From Sphingomonas sp. Ant H11 (GTDB lineage: Bacteria > Pseudomonadota > Alphaproteobacteria > Sphingomonadales > Sphingomonadaceae): a stretch of DNA of 55,661 bases. The notes under the pieces were generated by a model. That model was given only the letters and a program-made list of their open reading frames with translations. It was not told the DNA's origin and made no database searches. Of the stretch, positions 1 to 8,373 are shown in pieces (within the stretch, counting starts at the first letter, position 1; each line of letters begins with the position of its first letter). A program made the translations under genes and the position numbers. The stretch is from NCBI RefSeq assembly GCF_000797515.1, contig NZ_JSBN01000093.1:1-55661 (forward strand). Direction: 5' to 3'.

Positions 1-1723
1 CGGACCGGTGCGGGGCGCGGGGCCTGCGCCGCGCGCGCGGGGAAGGTGATCGGCAAGCGGCCCGACGGATTGACGCGCCCGGTCAGGATATTGGCGATCG
101 CGGGACCGCCGCGCTGACCGGGATACCAGGCTTGCACGACCGCGGGCACGGCCGACAGCCACGGCATCAGCACCGGGCCGCCGGTCTCCATCACCGCGAT
201 CGTCTTGGGCTGCGCGGCAGCAACCGCAGCGATCAGCGCGTCCTGTTGATCGGGTAGCGACAGATCGGCCACGTCCTGTGCTTCGGTTGTCCACTGTGTC
301 GCGAATATGATCGCCACGTCCGCAGTTCTGGCGGCGGCAGCGGCGGCGGCCGGGTCGCGGCCATCGATCCAGCTTACCTGCGCCTGCGGCATGGCGGCGC
401 GGATCGCGAGCAGCGGCGATGACGCGTGCCAGGTAACGCGGGCGAAGGAGGATGCAGCGCCGCTCGTCAGCGGGATTTCGACCGGCGCCCCGCCGACCGA
501 GCGGACCTGGCTCGACCCGCCGCCCGACAGCACGCCGACATCGGCGCGACCACCGATCAACACGACGCGTTTCGCGGTGCGCGTGAGCGGCAGGAGGCCC
601 CCCTCGTTTTTGAGCAGCACGATCCCGGCTTCGGCCGCGCGCTGCGCGACCTCGGCATGGGCGTCATAGGGAATCGGCTGCGCGACTGTGGCGGGTGCGT
701 CATAGGCACCGGTTTCGATCAACCCGGTCAGATAGCGCGTTACCATATCGTCGAGCCGCGCCATCGGCACGCGACCGGCGGCGATATCGGCCTTCAGCGC
801 ATCGGCGAAGTAGATGGCGTGATCGAGTTCCTGCCCCGATTCCTGATCGAGCCCGGCATTCGCGGCCTTGGCGGTCGAATGCACCGCACCCCAGTCGCTC
901 ATCACCCAGCCGCGATACCCCCAATCGCGTTTCAGCACGTCGGTGAGCAAATGCGCATTCTCGCACGCCCAGTCGCCATTGACCTTGTTGTAGGCGCACA
1001 TCACCGAGCCGGGCTTGCCCGTCTCGATTGCGATCTGAAAAGCGAGCAGGTCGCTCATGCGAAGCGCGGCCTCGCCAATCTGCGCGTCGACGACGGCGCG
1101 GCCGGTTTCCTGCGCATTGAGCGCGTAATGCTTGATCGTCGAGACGATCTTGTTCGACTGCACACCCGCAATATGCGCGCCTGCCATCGTCCCGGCGAGC
1201 AGCGGATCCTCGCCGAGATATTCGAAGTTGCGCCCGTTCCACGGGTCGCGCGTCAAGTTGACGCCCCCGGCGAGTAATACAGTGAAGCGCTTGGCACGCG
1301 CCTCGGCACCGATCATCGCGCCGCCCGCGCGTGCGATTGCGGGGTCGAAGGTCGCGGCGGTAGCAAGGCTGGAGGGAAGCGCGGTCGCGACGTCGCCCTT
1401 GCGCTGCTCGACCTGATTGGCGACGCCGAGCGAGGCGTCGCTCTCGCGAATCAAGGGAACGCCCAAATGCGGGATTCCGTCGATATGGCCGGCCGAGGGA
1501 ATCAGTTCGTTTGGCGTCTTGCCCTTCGCCATTGGCGGGAAAAGGCCGTGGACGAGCGCGATTTTTTCATCGAGTGTCATTTTGGCAACGATCGCCGCCG
1601 CCGCGCGCGGGCATCCTGCTTTGTGGCCGGCGCGCTCGCCTGGCGCGCTACAACGGGGGCTTGCGCCCCGATGCCGGAGAGCAGCGTTGCGCCCAGCAGC
1701 CAGCCATGAATCGTCTTTGCCAT
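1..1723 (-). CDS. GH3 family beta-glucosidase, exported (3' end outside window, one frameshift)
   Basis: Reading leftwards from ATG 1723, behind a GGAGG site, the protein begins with an export signal (MAKTIHGWLLGATLLSGIGA) and then follows glycoside hydrolase family 3. It has KMTLDEKIALVHG, KHYALNAQETGR, SVMCAYNKVNG and the nucleophile region VMSDWGA (about 883-912, Asp in SDW), and then starts the second alpha/beta domain (VLLKNEGGLLPL). The frame breaks once near 1605, where one base is missing in a CGCGCGGCGG string; restoring it joins DARARAAAIVAKMTLDEK. GH3 enzymes hydrolyse terminal beta-linked glucose or xylose; periplasmic location is inferred from the signal peptide. The gene diverges from the TBDR at 1946 and shares its operator region, which suggests joint control by LacI. 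The C-terminus lies beyond base 1. Confidence 0.88.
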
Positions 1724-1820
1724 TTCGAAATCCTCCCAGATTTGTCTCGCGCGCGCTTTCGGTGCCGGGGCTTCCCCGGTCGGGCCGTGCCGCCGTTCCA
1801 ATCCCTAGACAGCATATCCC

Positions 1821-1832
1821 GAGAACGTTCAC
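1821..1832. promoter_or_regulatory. Putative LacI-family operator, copy 1
   Basis: GAGAACGTTCAC has the palindromic core GAACGTTC with a central CG, as is usual for LacI/GalR operators. The exact reverse complement recurs at 1887-1898, 66 bp away centre to centre, in the divergent GH3/TBDR promoter region. A LacI-family regulator is encoded in the same cluster at 9854. The pairing of site and regulator is inferred. Confidence 0.6.
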
Positions 1833-1886
1833 AAGAACCCGTTTTCAACGCGCTGGCGACTTGACAATCGGCGCGTCGCGGAACAA

Positions 1887-1898
1887 GTGAACGTTCTC
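1887..1898. promoter_or_regulatory. Putative LacI-family operator, copy 2
   Basis: GTGAACGTTCTC is the exact inverted copy of the site at 1821-1832. It lies 47 bp before the TBDR start and just downstream of a TTGACA (1861-1866) that may be a -35 box. A repressor here would cover the -10/+1 region of the receptor promoter. No convincing -10 box was found. Confidence 0.6.
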
Positions 1899-1945
1899 AA
1901 ACAAGAAGGCGCAGGGGTAATGCGTCGCTATCAGGGAGGATGACG

Positions 1946-4900
1946 ATGGGGGGCTTCAGCACCCGTTTGGCTACGCGACTGGCACTCGGCGGATCGATAC
2001 TCGCGCTGGCGAGCTATCCGATGATCGCCGCAGCGCAGGACACGGCATCGACGATCCAGGACCAGCCGACCAACACCACCGCGCTCCCGGCACAGGGAAC
2101 GGGGGCGTCGGATGCGGCGGACGCGGGCGGCGACATCGTCGTCACCGGCATCCGCGCCAGCCTTCGCAATTCGATCAATCTCAAGCGTGACGCGCAGGGC
2201 ATCGTCGATGCGATCTCGGCCGAAGATATCGGCAAGTTTCCCGATACCAACCTCGCCGAATCGCTGCAGCGTATCACTGGCGTGTCGATCGACCGTTCGA
2301 ACGGCGAAGGGCAGTTCGTCACGGTTCGCGGCTTCGGTCCCGAATATAACCTGGTGACGCTGAATGGTCGTCAGCTCGCGACCTCGACGATCGGCGACGG
2401 CAACAGCGCACCGGTGTCGCGTTCGTTCGATTTCGCCAACCTCGCCTCGGAAGGCGTTGCGGCGCTTGAAGTCTATAAGTCCGGGCGTGCCAGCGTGCCG
2501 TCGGGCGGCATTGGCTCCACCATCAACATCCGGACGCCGCGGCCGTTCGACAAGCCCGGCCTGCGCGGTTCGCTGTCGGCGCGCGGCGTGATCGACACGT
2601 CGCAAAATGGCGGCAAGGACGTGACCCCCGAAGTGTCGGGCATTTTCTCCGACACGTTCGCCGACGATCGCATCGGCGTGCTGATTCTGGGTTCGTTCCA
2701 GGAGCGGCATTTCAGCGCCAACCAAGCCAATGTCGGCTTCCGCGACGGCTATCTCGGCGCGGAAAACAACTGGGGTTCGCTCGCGCAGAAGGGCGATCCG
2801 CGCTACGCCAACATCACCAACCGGCCGGGCGCGACCGATGTCTATCAGGTGCCGCAGAATGCTGGCTATGATGTGGTCAATGGCAAGCGCCAGCGCATCA
2901 ACGGGCAGGCGGTGCTGCAGTTCAAGCCGACCGATACGCTGACCGCGACGTTCGACTACACCTATTCGCGCAACACGGTCGACATTCGCGATAACAGTGT
3001 CGGCATCTGGTACAATCACAACGACACGTCGAGTGCGTGGACCAATGGTCCGGTCGCGGGACCTCTCTTCTACACCGAGCGCTTCCAGGCGGCGGAGACC
3101 AAGGATCTTGCCTATTCGGCGTCGCAGACCTCGGCGCGCAGCGAAAACAAGGCAATTGGCGGCAATCTGACGTGGAAGGGGCCGGGTGGTGTCACCATGG
3201 TACTCGACGTCAGCCACTCGACCGCAGAATCGAAGCCGAACAGTCCGTATGGCAACAGCAATTCGGTCGGTACGGCCATCTTCGGTATTCAGAGCCAGAC
3301 GGTCAATTTCGAGAACAAGCTGCCGGTTATCTCGTTCAGCACGTATCCCGGCATCGATCCGCTCAACGCCGCGAACATTGTCCCGACCGGCAATGCGTTC
3401 CGCAATTCCTATTTCCGCGACGAGATCAACCAGGTCCAGTTGAAGGGCCATTACGACCATCACGATGGCTTCCTCGACAGCCTCGACTGGGGCGTGCAGT
3501 ACACCGACAACAAGGTGCGGTCGGCCTATAGCGTGCTGCAGAACGATACCTGGGGCGGGACCGGCGGCGACAGTGCGGCGCAGCGTGCCGCAGCCGCGGC
3601 GCTTCTCCCCGACAGTCTGTTCAATCTGGTCAGCATTCCCGATAAATTCTCGGGAATCAGCGGTGCGAACAACGTCAACATCGTCAAGTCCTTCTACTCG
3701 TTCGACTTGGCGAGCGTCGTCAACCTGCTCGATCAGGCCTATAAGATCTGCGGCGGGAGCGGCCAGTGCCTGATCCCGTACACCACCGACTCGCGCGTCC
3801 GCGAAAAGACGATTGCGCCGTATTTCCAGGTCAACGGTAAGTTCAACGTGTTCTCGGTGCCGGGTCATATCATTGGCGGTCTGCGCTACGAGACGACCGA
3901 CGTCAGCGCCTCGGCGCTGGTGCCGACCCCGTCGGGCGCACGGCAGAATTCGCAGAACGAATTCAATATCCTGTTCAACGGGAGCGGCTTCACGTCGTTC
4001 AAGGGCAGCTATCAGAACTGGCTGCCATCGGTCGACTTCGACATCGAACCGACCAACACCGTCAAACTGCGCGCATCGTACAGCCATACAATCACACGTG
4101 CGGATTATGGCAGCCTGCAAGGCGGCCGACGGCTCGACACGCTGTTCCGCGTCGGTGGCGGCACGGGTTCGGTGGGCAACCCAAATCTCATTCCCTATAA
4201 ATCGAAGAATATCGATCTGTCAGCGGAGTGGTATTACAATAGAGAGAGCTACATCTCGGTTGGGTTTTTCCACAAAAATGTGGCGAATTACATCAGCAGC
4301 ACCGTGGTCAACCAGACGATCCCCGGGATCACCTCGCCAACGACGACCTTCAACGGTGTAACGCAGAACGGCCCGCGTTATCAGGCGGCGCTCAATGCGT
4401 TGGGGGCAAATGCGACCTTCGGCCAGATCCGCGATTATATCGCGGCCAATTATCCGGGTGGTGTGGTCAACGGCACGATCGTGGCGCAGCCCAACGATCC
4501 GCTGGTGAATTTCGTTATTCAGACGCCGTATAACAGCGATCAGAAGGCCAATATCGACGGATTCGAGTTCGCGATCCAGCACGCGTTCTGGAACACCGGG
4601 TTCGGCACGATCCTCAACTACACGATCGTCAGAGGCAACCACAATTACGATAACACGCTGCCGGCCAGTGTGTCGCAATTTGCGGTGACGGGCTTGTCCG
4701 ACAGCGCCAACGCGGTGCTGTTCTATGACAAGAACGGCCTGCAGGCGCGCGCTGCCTATAACTGGCGCAAGGGGTATCTGTCGGGCGCGGGCGTCAACCC
4801 GTACTATATCGACACCTATGGCCAGCTCGACGTCAGCGCGAGCTATGCGATCACGAAGAACATCTCGGTCTTCTTCGAGGGGATCAACGTGAACAGCGAG

Positions 4901-4993
4901 AATCGCAGCGGGCATCTGCGCTCGGACCGCAACATCGCGTTCGTGACGAAGCAGGGGCCGCGCTATTCGGGCGGTGCGCGGATCACCTTCTAG
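1946..4993 (+). CDS. TonB-dependent receptor, TIGR01782 type
   Basis: Outer-membrane receptor for energised uptake of a large ligand, probably an oligosaccharide. ATG 1940 directly abuts the GGGAGG site, so ATG 1946 (6-nt spacing, 1015 aa) is the likelier start. Residues 1-31 are a signal peptide ending in MIAAAQ. A TonB-box-like DIVVTGIRASL begins near residue 63. The plug follows, with DAISAEDIGKFPDTNLAESL, ITGVSIDR and VTVRGFGPEYN, then a long beta-barrel ending in an aromatic terminus (RYSGGARITF). The frame is intact. The gene heads the halogenase/SapC block and is divergent from a GH3 glucosidase, which points to a glucoside ligand. A strong hairpin follows the stop codon, so downstream genes may be expressed at a lower level. 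Confidence 0.93.
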   Translation: MGGFSTRLATRLALGGSILALASYPMIAAAQDTASTIQDQPTNTTALPAQGTGASDAADAGGDIVVTGIRASLRNSINLKRDAQGIVDAISAEDIGKFPDTNLAESLQRITGVSIDRSNGEGQFVTVRGFGPEYNLVTLNGRQLATSTIGDGNSAPVSRSFDFANLASEGVAALEVYKSGRASVPSGGIGSTINIRTPRPFDKPGLRGSLSARGVIDTSQNGGKDVTPEVSGIFSDTFADDRIGVLILGSFQERHFSANQANVGFRDGYLGAENNWGSLAQKGDPRYANITNRPGATDVYQVPQNAGYDVVNGKRQRINGQAVLQFKPTDTLTATFDYTYSRNTVDIRDNSVGIWYNHNDTSSAWTNGPVAGPLFYTERFQAAETKDLAYSASQTSARSENKAIGGNLTWKGPGGVTMVLDVSHSTAESKPNSPYGNSNSVGTAIFGIQSQTVNFENKLPVISFSTYPGIDPLNAANIVPTGNAFRNSYFRDEINQVQLKGHYDHHDGFLDSLDWGVQYTDNKVRSAYSVLQNDTWGGTGGDSAAQRAAAAALLPDSLFNLVSIPDKFSGISGANNVNIVKSFYSFDLASVVNLLDQAYKICGGSGQCLIPYTTDSRVREKTIAPYFQVNGKFNVFSVPGHIIGGLRYETTDVSASALVPTPSGARQNSQNEFNILFNGSGFTSFKGSYQNWLPSVDFDIEPTNTVKLRASYSHTITRADYGSLQGGRRLDTLFRVGGGTGSVGNPNLIPYKSKNIDLSAEWYYNRESYISVGFFHKNVANYISSTVVNQTIPGITSPTTTFNGVTQNGPRYQAALNALGANATFGQIRDYIAANYPGGVVNGTIVAQPNDPLVNFVIQTPYNSDQKANIDGFEFAIQHAFWNTGFGTILNYTIVRGNHNYDNTLPASVSQFAVTGLSDSANAVLFYDKNGLQARAAYNWRKGYLSGAGVNPYYIDTYGQLDVSASYAITKNISVFFEGINVNSENRSGHLRSDRNIAFVTKQGPRYSGGARITF

Positions 4994-5004
4994 CAATGCG
5001 GGCG

Positions 5005-5033
5005 ACGCCACCCTCGCGACGCGAGGGTGGCGT
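5005..5033 (+). terminator. Hairpin terminator or attenuator after the first TBDR
   Basis: ACGCCACCCTCGC (5005-5017) and GCGAGGGTGGCGT (5021-5033) pair perfectly over 13 bp around a 3-nt loop, starting 11 bases after the receptor stop codon. The tail is TCTTC with no long T run. It may act as a partial terminator or 3' stabiliser that keeps receptor mRNA more abundant than the halogenase message. Confidence 0.7.
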
Positions 5034-5104
5034 TCTTCGGGTCCGCAGGGCATAACCGGGGTCGAACGGGGCCTGAATACGGACCACACAACAGGACGGG
5101 CCAA

Positions 5105-6628
5105 TTGCATACGGCCATTTCTAGAGTCGTTATCGTCGGCGGCGGCACCGCGGGCTGGCTTGCCGCTTGCCGTATTGCCGCAGCGGCAAGCCCGATCGCA
5201 GAGCATCCCATCACAGTCACGCTCGTCGAATCTCCCGACGTTCCGACGATCGGGGTGGGCGAGGGGACGTGGCCGACACTGCGCGCGACGCTGGAGCGGA
5301 TCGGCATTGGCGAGGCCGAATTCCTGCTCGCCTGCGATGCGTCGTTCAAACACGGATCGCGTTTCCGGGGCTGGGCGAGCGGTGCGCCCGACGACGTCTA
5401 TTTTCACCCCTTCACGCCGCCCGCCGAGGCGGATGCGCGCGCACTCGTCGCCGCATGGCAGACCGAGGCCGCGGGCGAGCCGTTCGCCGATGTCGTCACA
5501 CCGCAACCGCGCGTGGCGCAGCAGCATCTGGCACCCCGCCAGCGGACGATGCCCGATTTCGCAGGCGCGCTGAACTATGGCTACCATCTCGATGCGGGCA
5601 AGCTCGCGGCGCTGCTGATGCGGCACGCGACCGAGCGGCTCGGTGTCCGGCACCTGCGCGACCATGTGACCCGGGTCGAGCGGGCCGAGCAGGGCGACGT
5701 AGTCGCGGTGTACACGCGCGCGCAGGGCGCGATCGAAGGCGATCTGTTCCTCGATTGCACCGGCCACGCCGCGCTGCTGATGGGGGATGTCCCGTTCATC
5801 GACCGTGGCGACGTGCTGTTCAACGACCGGGCGCTGGCGGTACAGGTGCCGGTCGCCGCCGACAGCCCGATCAAGGCACAGACCGATGCGACCGCGCATG
5901 CTGCGGGATGGATCTGGGACATCGGCCTGCCGACCCGACGCGGCGTCGGCTGCGTCTATTCGTCGGCGCACATGAGCGACGACGCGGCATTGGCGACGCT
6001 GGCGGCGTATCTCGGCACCGATGCGCCGATCACGCCGCGTCGGCTGACCTTCCGGTCGGGGCACCGCGCACACTTCTGGGTCGGCAACTGCCTCGCGATC
6101 GGTTTGTCGGCGGGGTTTCTCGAGCCGCTGGAAGCATCGGCGATCGTGACGGTCGAGCTGTCGCTCGACGCGCTGCTTGACGACTGGCCGACGCCAGCGA
6201 CGATGCCGCTGGTGGCCGCGCGCTTCAACACGCTGTTCCGCTATCGCTGGGACCGGATCGTCGAATTCCTGAAACTGCATTATGTGCTGAGCCGACGCGA
6301 CGGACGCTATTGGCGCGATCACCGCGACCCGGCATCGATCCCGCCGCGGCTCGCAGAATTGCTGGCGCTGTGGCAGCATCGACCGCCACTGCGCGCCGAC
6401 CTGCCGATGGTCGATGAGCTGTTCCCTGCTGCCAGCTATCAATATATCCTCTACGGCATGGGCGCGCGCGTGCCGGAGCCCGGCCCGCTCCAAATGGGCA
6501 AGCCACCATCGCTGGCACCGATCGCGCAGCGTGCGCGGAGCATGGTCGCCACGCTGCCCCCGATCCGCGCCTATCTCGATGCCTGCCGGGCGGCGTATCA
6601 ACCAAACGTTATGGAGCAGATTTCCTGA
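5105..6628 (+). CDS. Flavin-dependent tryptophan halogenase family protein 1
   Basis: FADH2-dependent halogenase of the PrnA/RebH superfamily (Trp_halogenase). TTG 5105, eight bases after AGGA, is preferred because it gives a normal N-terminus (HTAISRVVIVGGGTAGW). Upstream in-frame starts would add a basic, non-homologous extension. The FAD motif GGGTAGW lies near residues 12-18. The family lysine (PrnA K79 equivalent) is Lys82 in SFKHGSRF, and the catalytic glutamate is Glu343 in EPLEASA. The signature WxWxIP is altered to GWIWDIGLP (Trp269, Trp271), and the serine after the catalytic Glu is Ala. Length 507 aa is normal. The stop overlaps the start of SapC (TGATG). The substrate is unknown; related enzymes near TBDR genes are often not true Trp halogenases, so a peptide, indole or protein target is possible. 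Confidence 0.88.
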   Translation: MHTAISRVVIVGGGTAGWLAACRIAAAASPIAEHPITVTLVESPDVPTIGVGEGTWPTLRATLERIGIGEAEFLLACDASFKHGSRFRGWASGAPDDVYFHPFTPPAEADARALVAAWQTEAAGEPFADVVTPQPRVAQQHLAPRQRTMPDFAGALNYGYHLDAGKLAALLMRHATERLGVRHLRDHVTRVERAEQGDVVAVYTRAQGAIEGDLFLDCTGHAALLMGDVPFIDRGDVLFNDRALAVQVPVAADSPIKAQTDATAHAAGWIWDIGLPTRRGVGCVYSSAHMSDDAALATLAAYLGTDAPITPRRLTFRSGHRAHFWVGNCLAIGLSAGFLEPLEASAIVTVELSLDALLDDWPTPATMPLVAARFNTLFRYRWDRIVEFLKLHYVLSRRDGRYWRDHRDPASIPPRLAELLALWQHRPPLRADLPMVDELFPAASYQYILYGMGARVPEPGPLQMGKPPSLAPIAQRARSMVATLPPIRAYLDACRAAYQPNVMEQIS

Positions 6629-7350
6629 TGGCCAACCACGTCCTGCTCAACAGCGAGGATCACCGCACGCTGCGCATTACGTCCGCGCACGGTGCGGACC
6701 TTGGCGACGCGGTGATGTCGTCCCTTGTCGTGCCGAGCGAGTTTCGCCGCGTGCAGAACGACTATCCGATCCTGTTCCGCCTTACCCCCCAGCGCGACCG
6801 GTTTCAGGCGCTGGCGATGTTCGGGTTCGAGCCCGGCGAGAATCTGTTCCTCGACGGGGGGGCAATGGGATGCACGGTATCGTCCGCTCGCACTGCAGAT
6901 CCAGCCTTTCCTGATCGGCCACCCGGCGACGCCAGGCGGCGACAAGCAGATCCACCTCGACCTTGACAATCCGCGCGTCGCGACCGGCGGCGAGGGCGTG
7001 CGGGTGTTCGACGACCTTGGCCGTCCGACGCCGTATCTCGAAACAATCGCCGAACAGCTCGGTGAGCTCGATGCGGGCTGGCAGGCGAGCGAAGGATTCT
7101 TCGCCGCGCTGACGCGCCACGAACTGATCGAGCCGCTGACGCTCGAGATCACGCTCGACGATGGCACGACCAACCGGCTGGTCGGCTATCACGGCATCGC
7201 GAGGAGCGCTTGCAGCAGCTCGACGCCGCCACGCTTGGCGAGCTGCACGCCGAAGGGCACTTGATGCCCGTGTTCATGGCGCTCGCCTCGCTCGCCAACG
7301 TCGCCGAACTGATCGATCGCAAGAGCCGACGGAACGCGGCGCGTGGCTGA
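6628..7350 (+). CDS. SapC family protein (two frameshifts)
   Basis: A SapC-domain protein of about 240 aa, read across three frames: MANHVLLNSEDHRTLRI, then WDARYRPLALQIQPFLI, then EERLQQLDAATLGELHAEGH. The first break is one G too many in a G7 run at 6856-6862 (LFLDGGQWDARY needs six). The second is a missing base near 7199 beside ATCGCGAG. Both repairs give a continuous protein ending at TGA 7348-7350. SapC was named from a Campylobacter S-layer locus, but its biochemical role in Gram-negative sugar loci is not established. Here it sits between halogenase 1 (1-bp overlap) and a cupin hydroxylase (GTG start overlapping its 3' end). This tight coupling suggests the three act together. Confidence 0.82.
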
Positions 7351-8373
7351 AGCCGAGTCCGGCATTTTCAAGGATCTGGCGGAAGTGGCCGAGGTCCGGA
7401 TCGCCGATGCGGTCGAGCTCGACGCGCGGTTGCGGTCCGCCGACGCGCCGTTCGTCGTGCGCGGGTTGGTCCGGGATTGGCCGCTGGTCGCTGCGGGCCG
7501 CCGCTCGTCGCGCGATGCGCGGGCCTATTTGCTGCAGCACCACCGCGACACGGCGTTCACGGTTACGGTGGGCGAGCAGGGCGGCGACGGCCGGCTGTTC
7601 TACGACGCCGCCATGGCGATGAACTTCCGCACGCTGCGCGCGAAGCTACCCGATATTTTCCAGCGGATGGATTCGGTCGAAGGGCAAGCGGGAGCCCCGC
7701 CGGTCTATCTCGGCTCGATCGACATGCACCAGTTCTTCACCGGCTTGCATGAGGCCAATCATGTCGATCTGGCCGATCGAACGTGTCTGGCGAGCATCTG
7801 GATCGGGTCGAAGACGCGGATCGCCGCGCATAACGATTTGCCCCACAATCTCGCCTGCGTTGCTGTGGGGCGGCGGCGCTTCACGCTGTTTCCGCGCGAA
7901 CAGTTCCGCAACCTCCATCTGGGGCCGATCGACAACACACCGGCTGGTCGTGCAATCAGCATGGTCGATTTCCACGCGCCGGACCTGCAGCGGCATCCGC
8001 GCTTTCCCGAAGCGCTGGCGCACGCCCAGGTGGCCGAGCTCGACGCCGGTGACGCGCTGTATATTCCGGCGATGTGGTGGCATCATGTCGAGGGGCTCGC
8101 CGATTTCAACGTGCTGGTGAACTATTGGTGGCGCGAAACGCCGCGCTGGCTGGGCTCGCCGCAGGATGCGCTGAACCACGCCTTGCTCGCGATCCGCGAT
8201 TTGCCCGCCGATCAAAAACAGCATTGGCGCGACCTGTTCGATTATTATGTCTTCAACAATGGCGATGACGTGACCGCGCATATCCCCGAGCACGGCCGCA
8301 GCGTGCTCGCCCCGCTCACCCCCGAAAGCGCCGATCGCATCCGCGCTTTCCTGCTCAGGAACCTCAGCCATGA
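7343..8373 (+). CDS. Cupin-8/JmjC-like Fe(II)/2-oxoglutarate-dependent oxygenase
   Basis: A protein of about 343 aa from GTG 7343, overlapping the SapC stop. It has a cupin-like/JmjC double-stranded beta-helix: the HxD iron motif is His163-Asn-Asp165 in AAHNDLPHN, and the distal histidine is His248 (or 247) in YIPAMWWHHVEG. The fold resembles factor-inhibiting-HIF-type hydroxylases, which hydroxylate protein or peptide side chains. The frame as given runs on to 8638, deep inside the next gene, which is implausible. One missing base near 8368 would end the protein at TGA 8371-8373, giving the same ATGA overlap seen elsewhere in this operon. The substrate is unknown. Its place between two halogenases suggests it hydroxylates the same target or its carrier. 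Confidence 0.8.

Noticed and set aside
1931..4120. Very long open frame on the minus strand opposite the first TBDR
   Set aside because: The plus-strand frame has a signal peptide, TonB box, plug and barrel; the antisense frame is a low-complexity Arg/Asp/Val-rich string caused by high-GC codon bias.
4220..6601. 793-codon minus-strand open frame opposite halogenase 1
   Set aside because: It spans two genes on the other strand, has no domain character, and mirrors the GC-rich third positions of the real genes.
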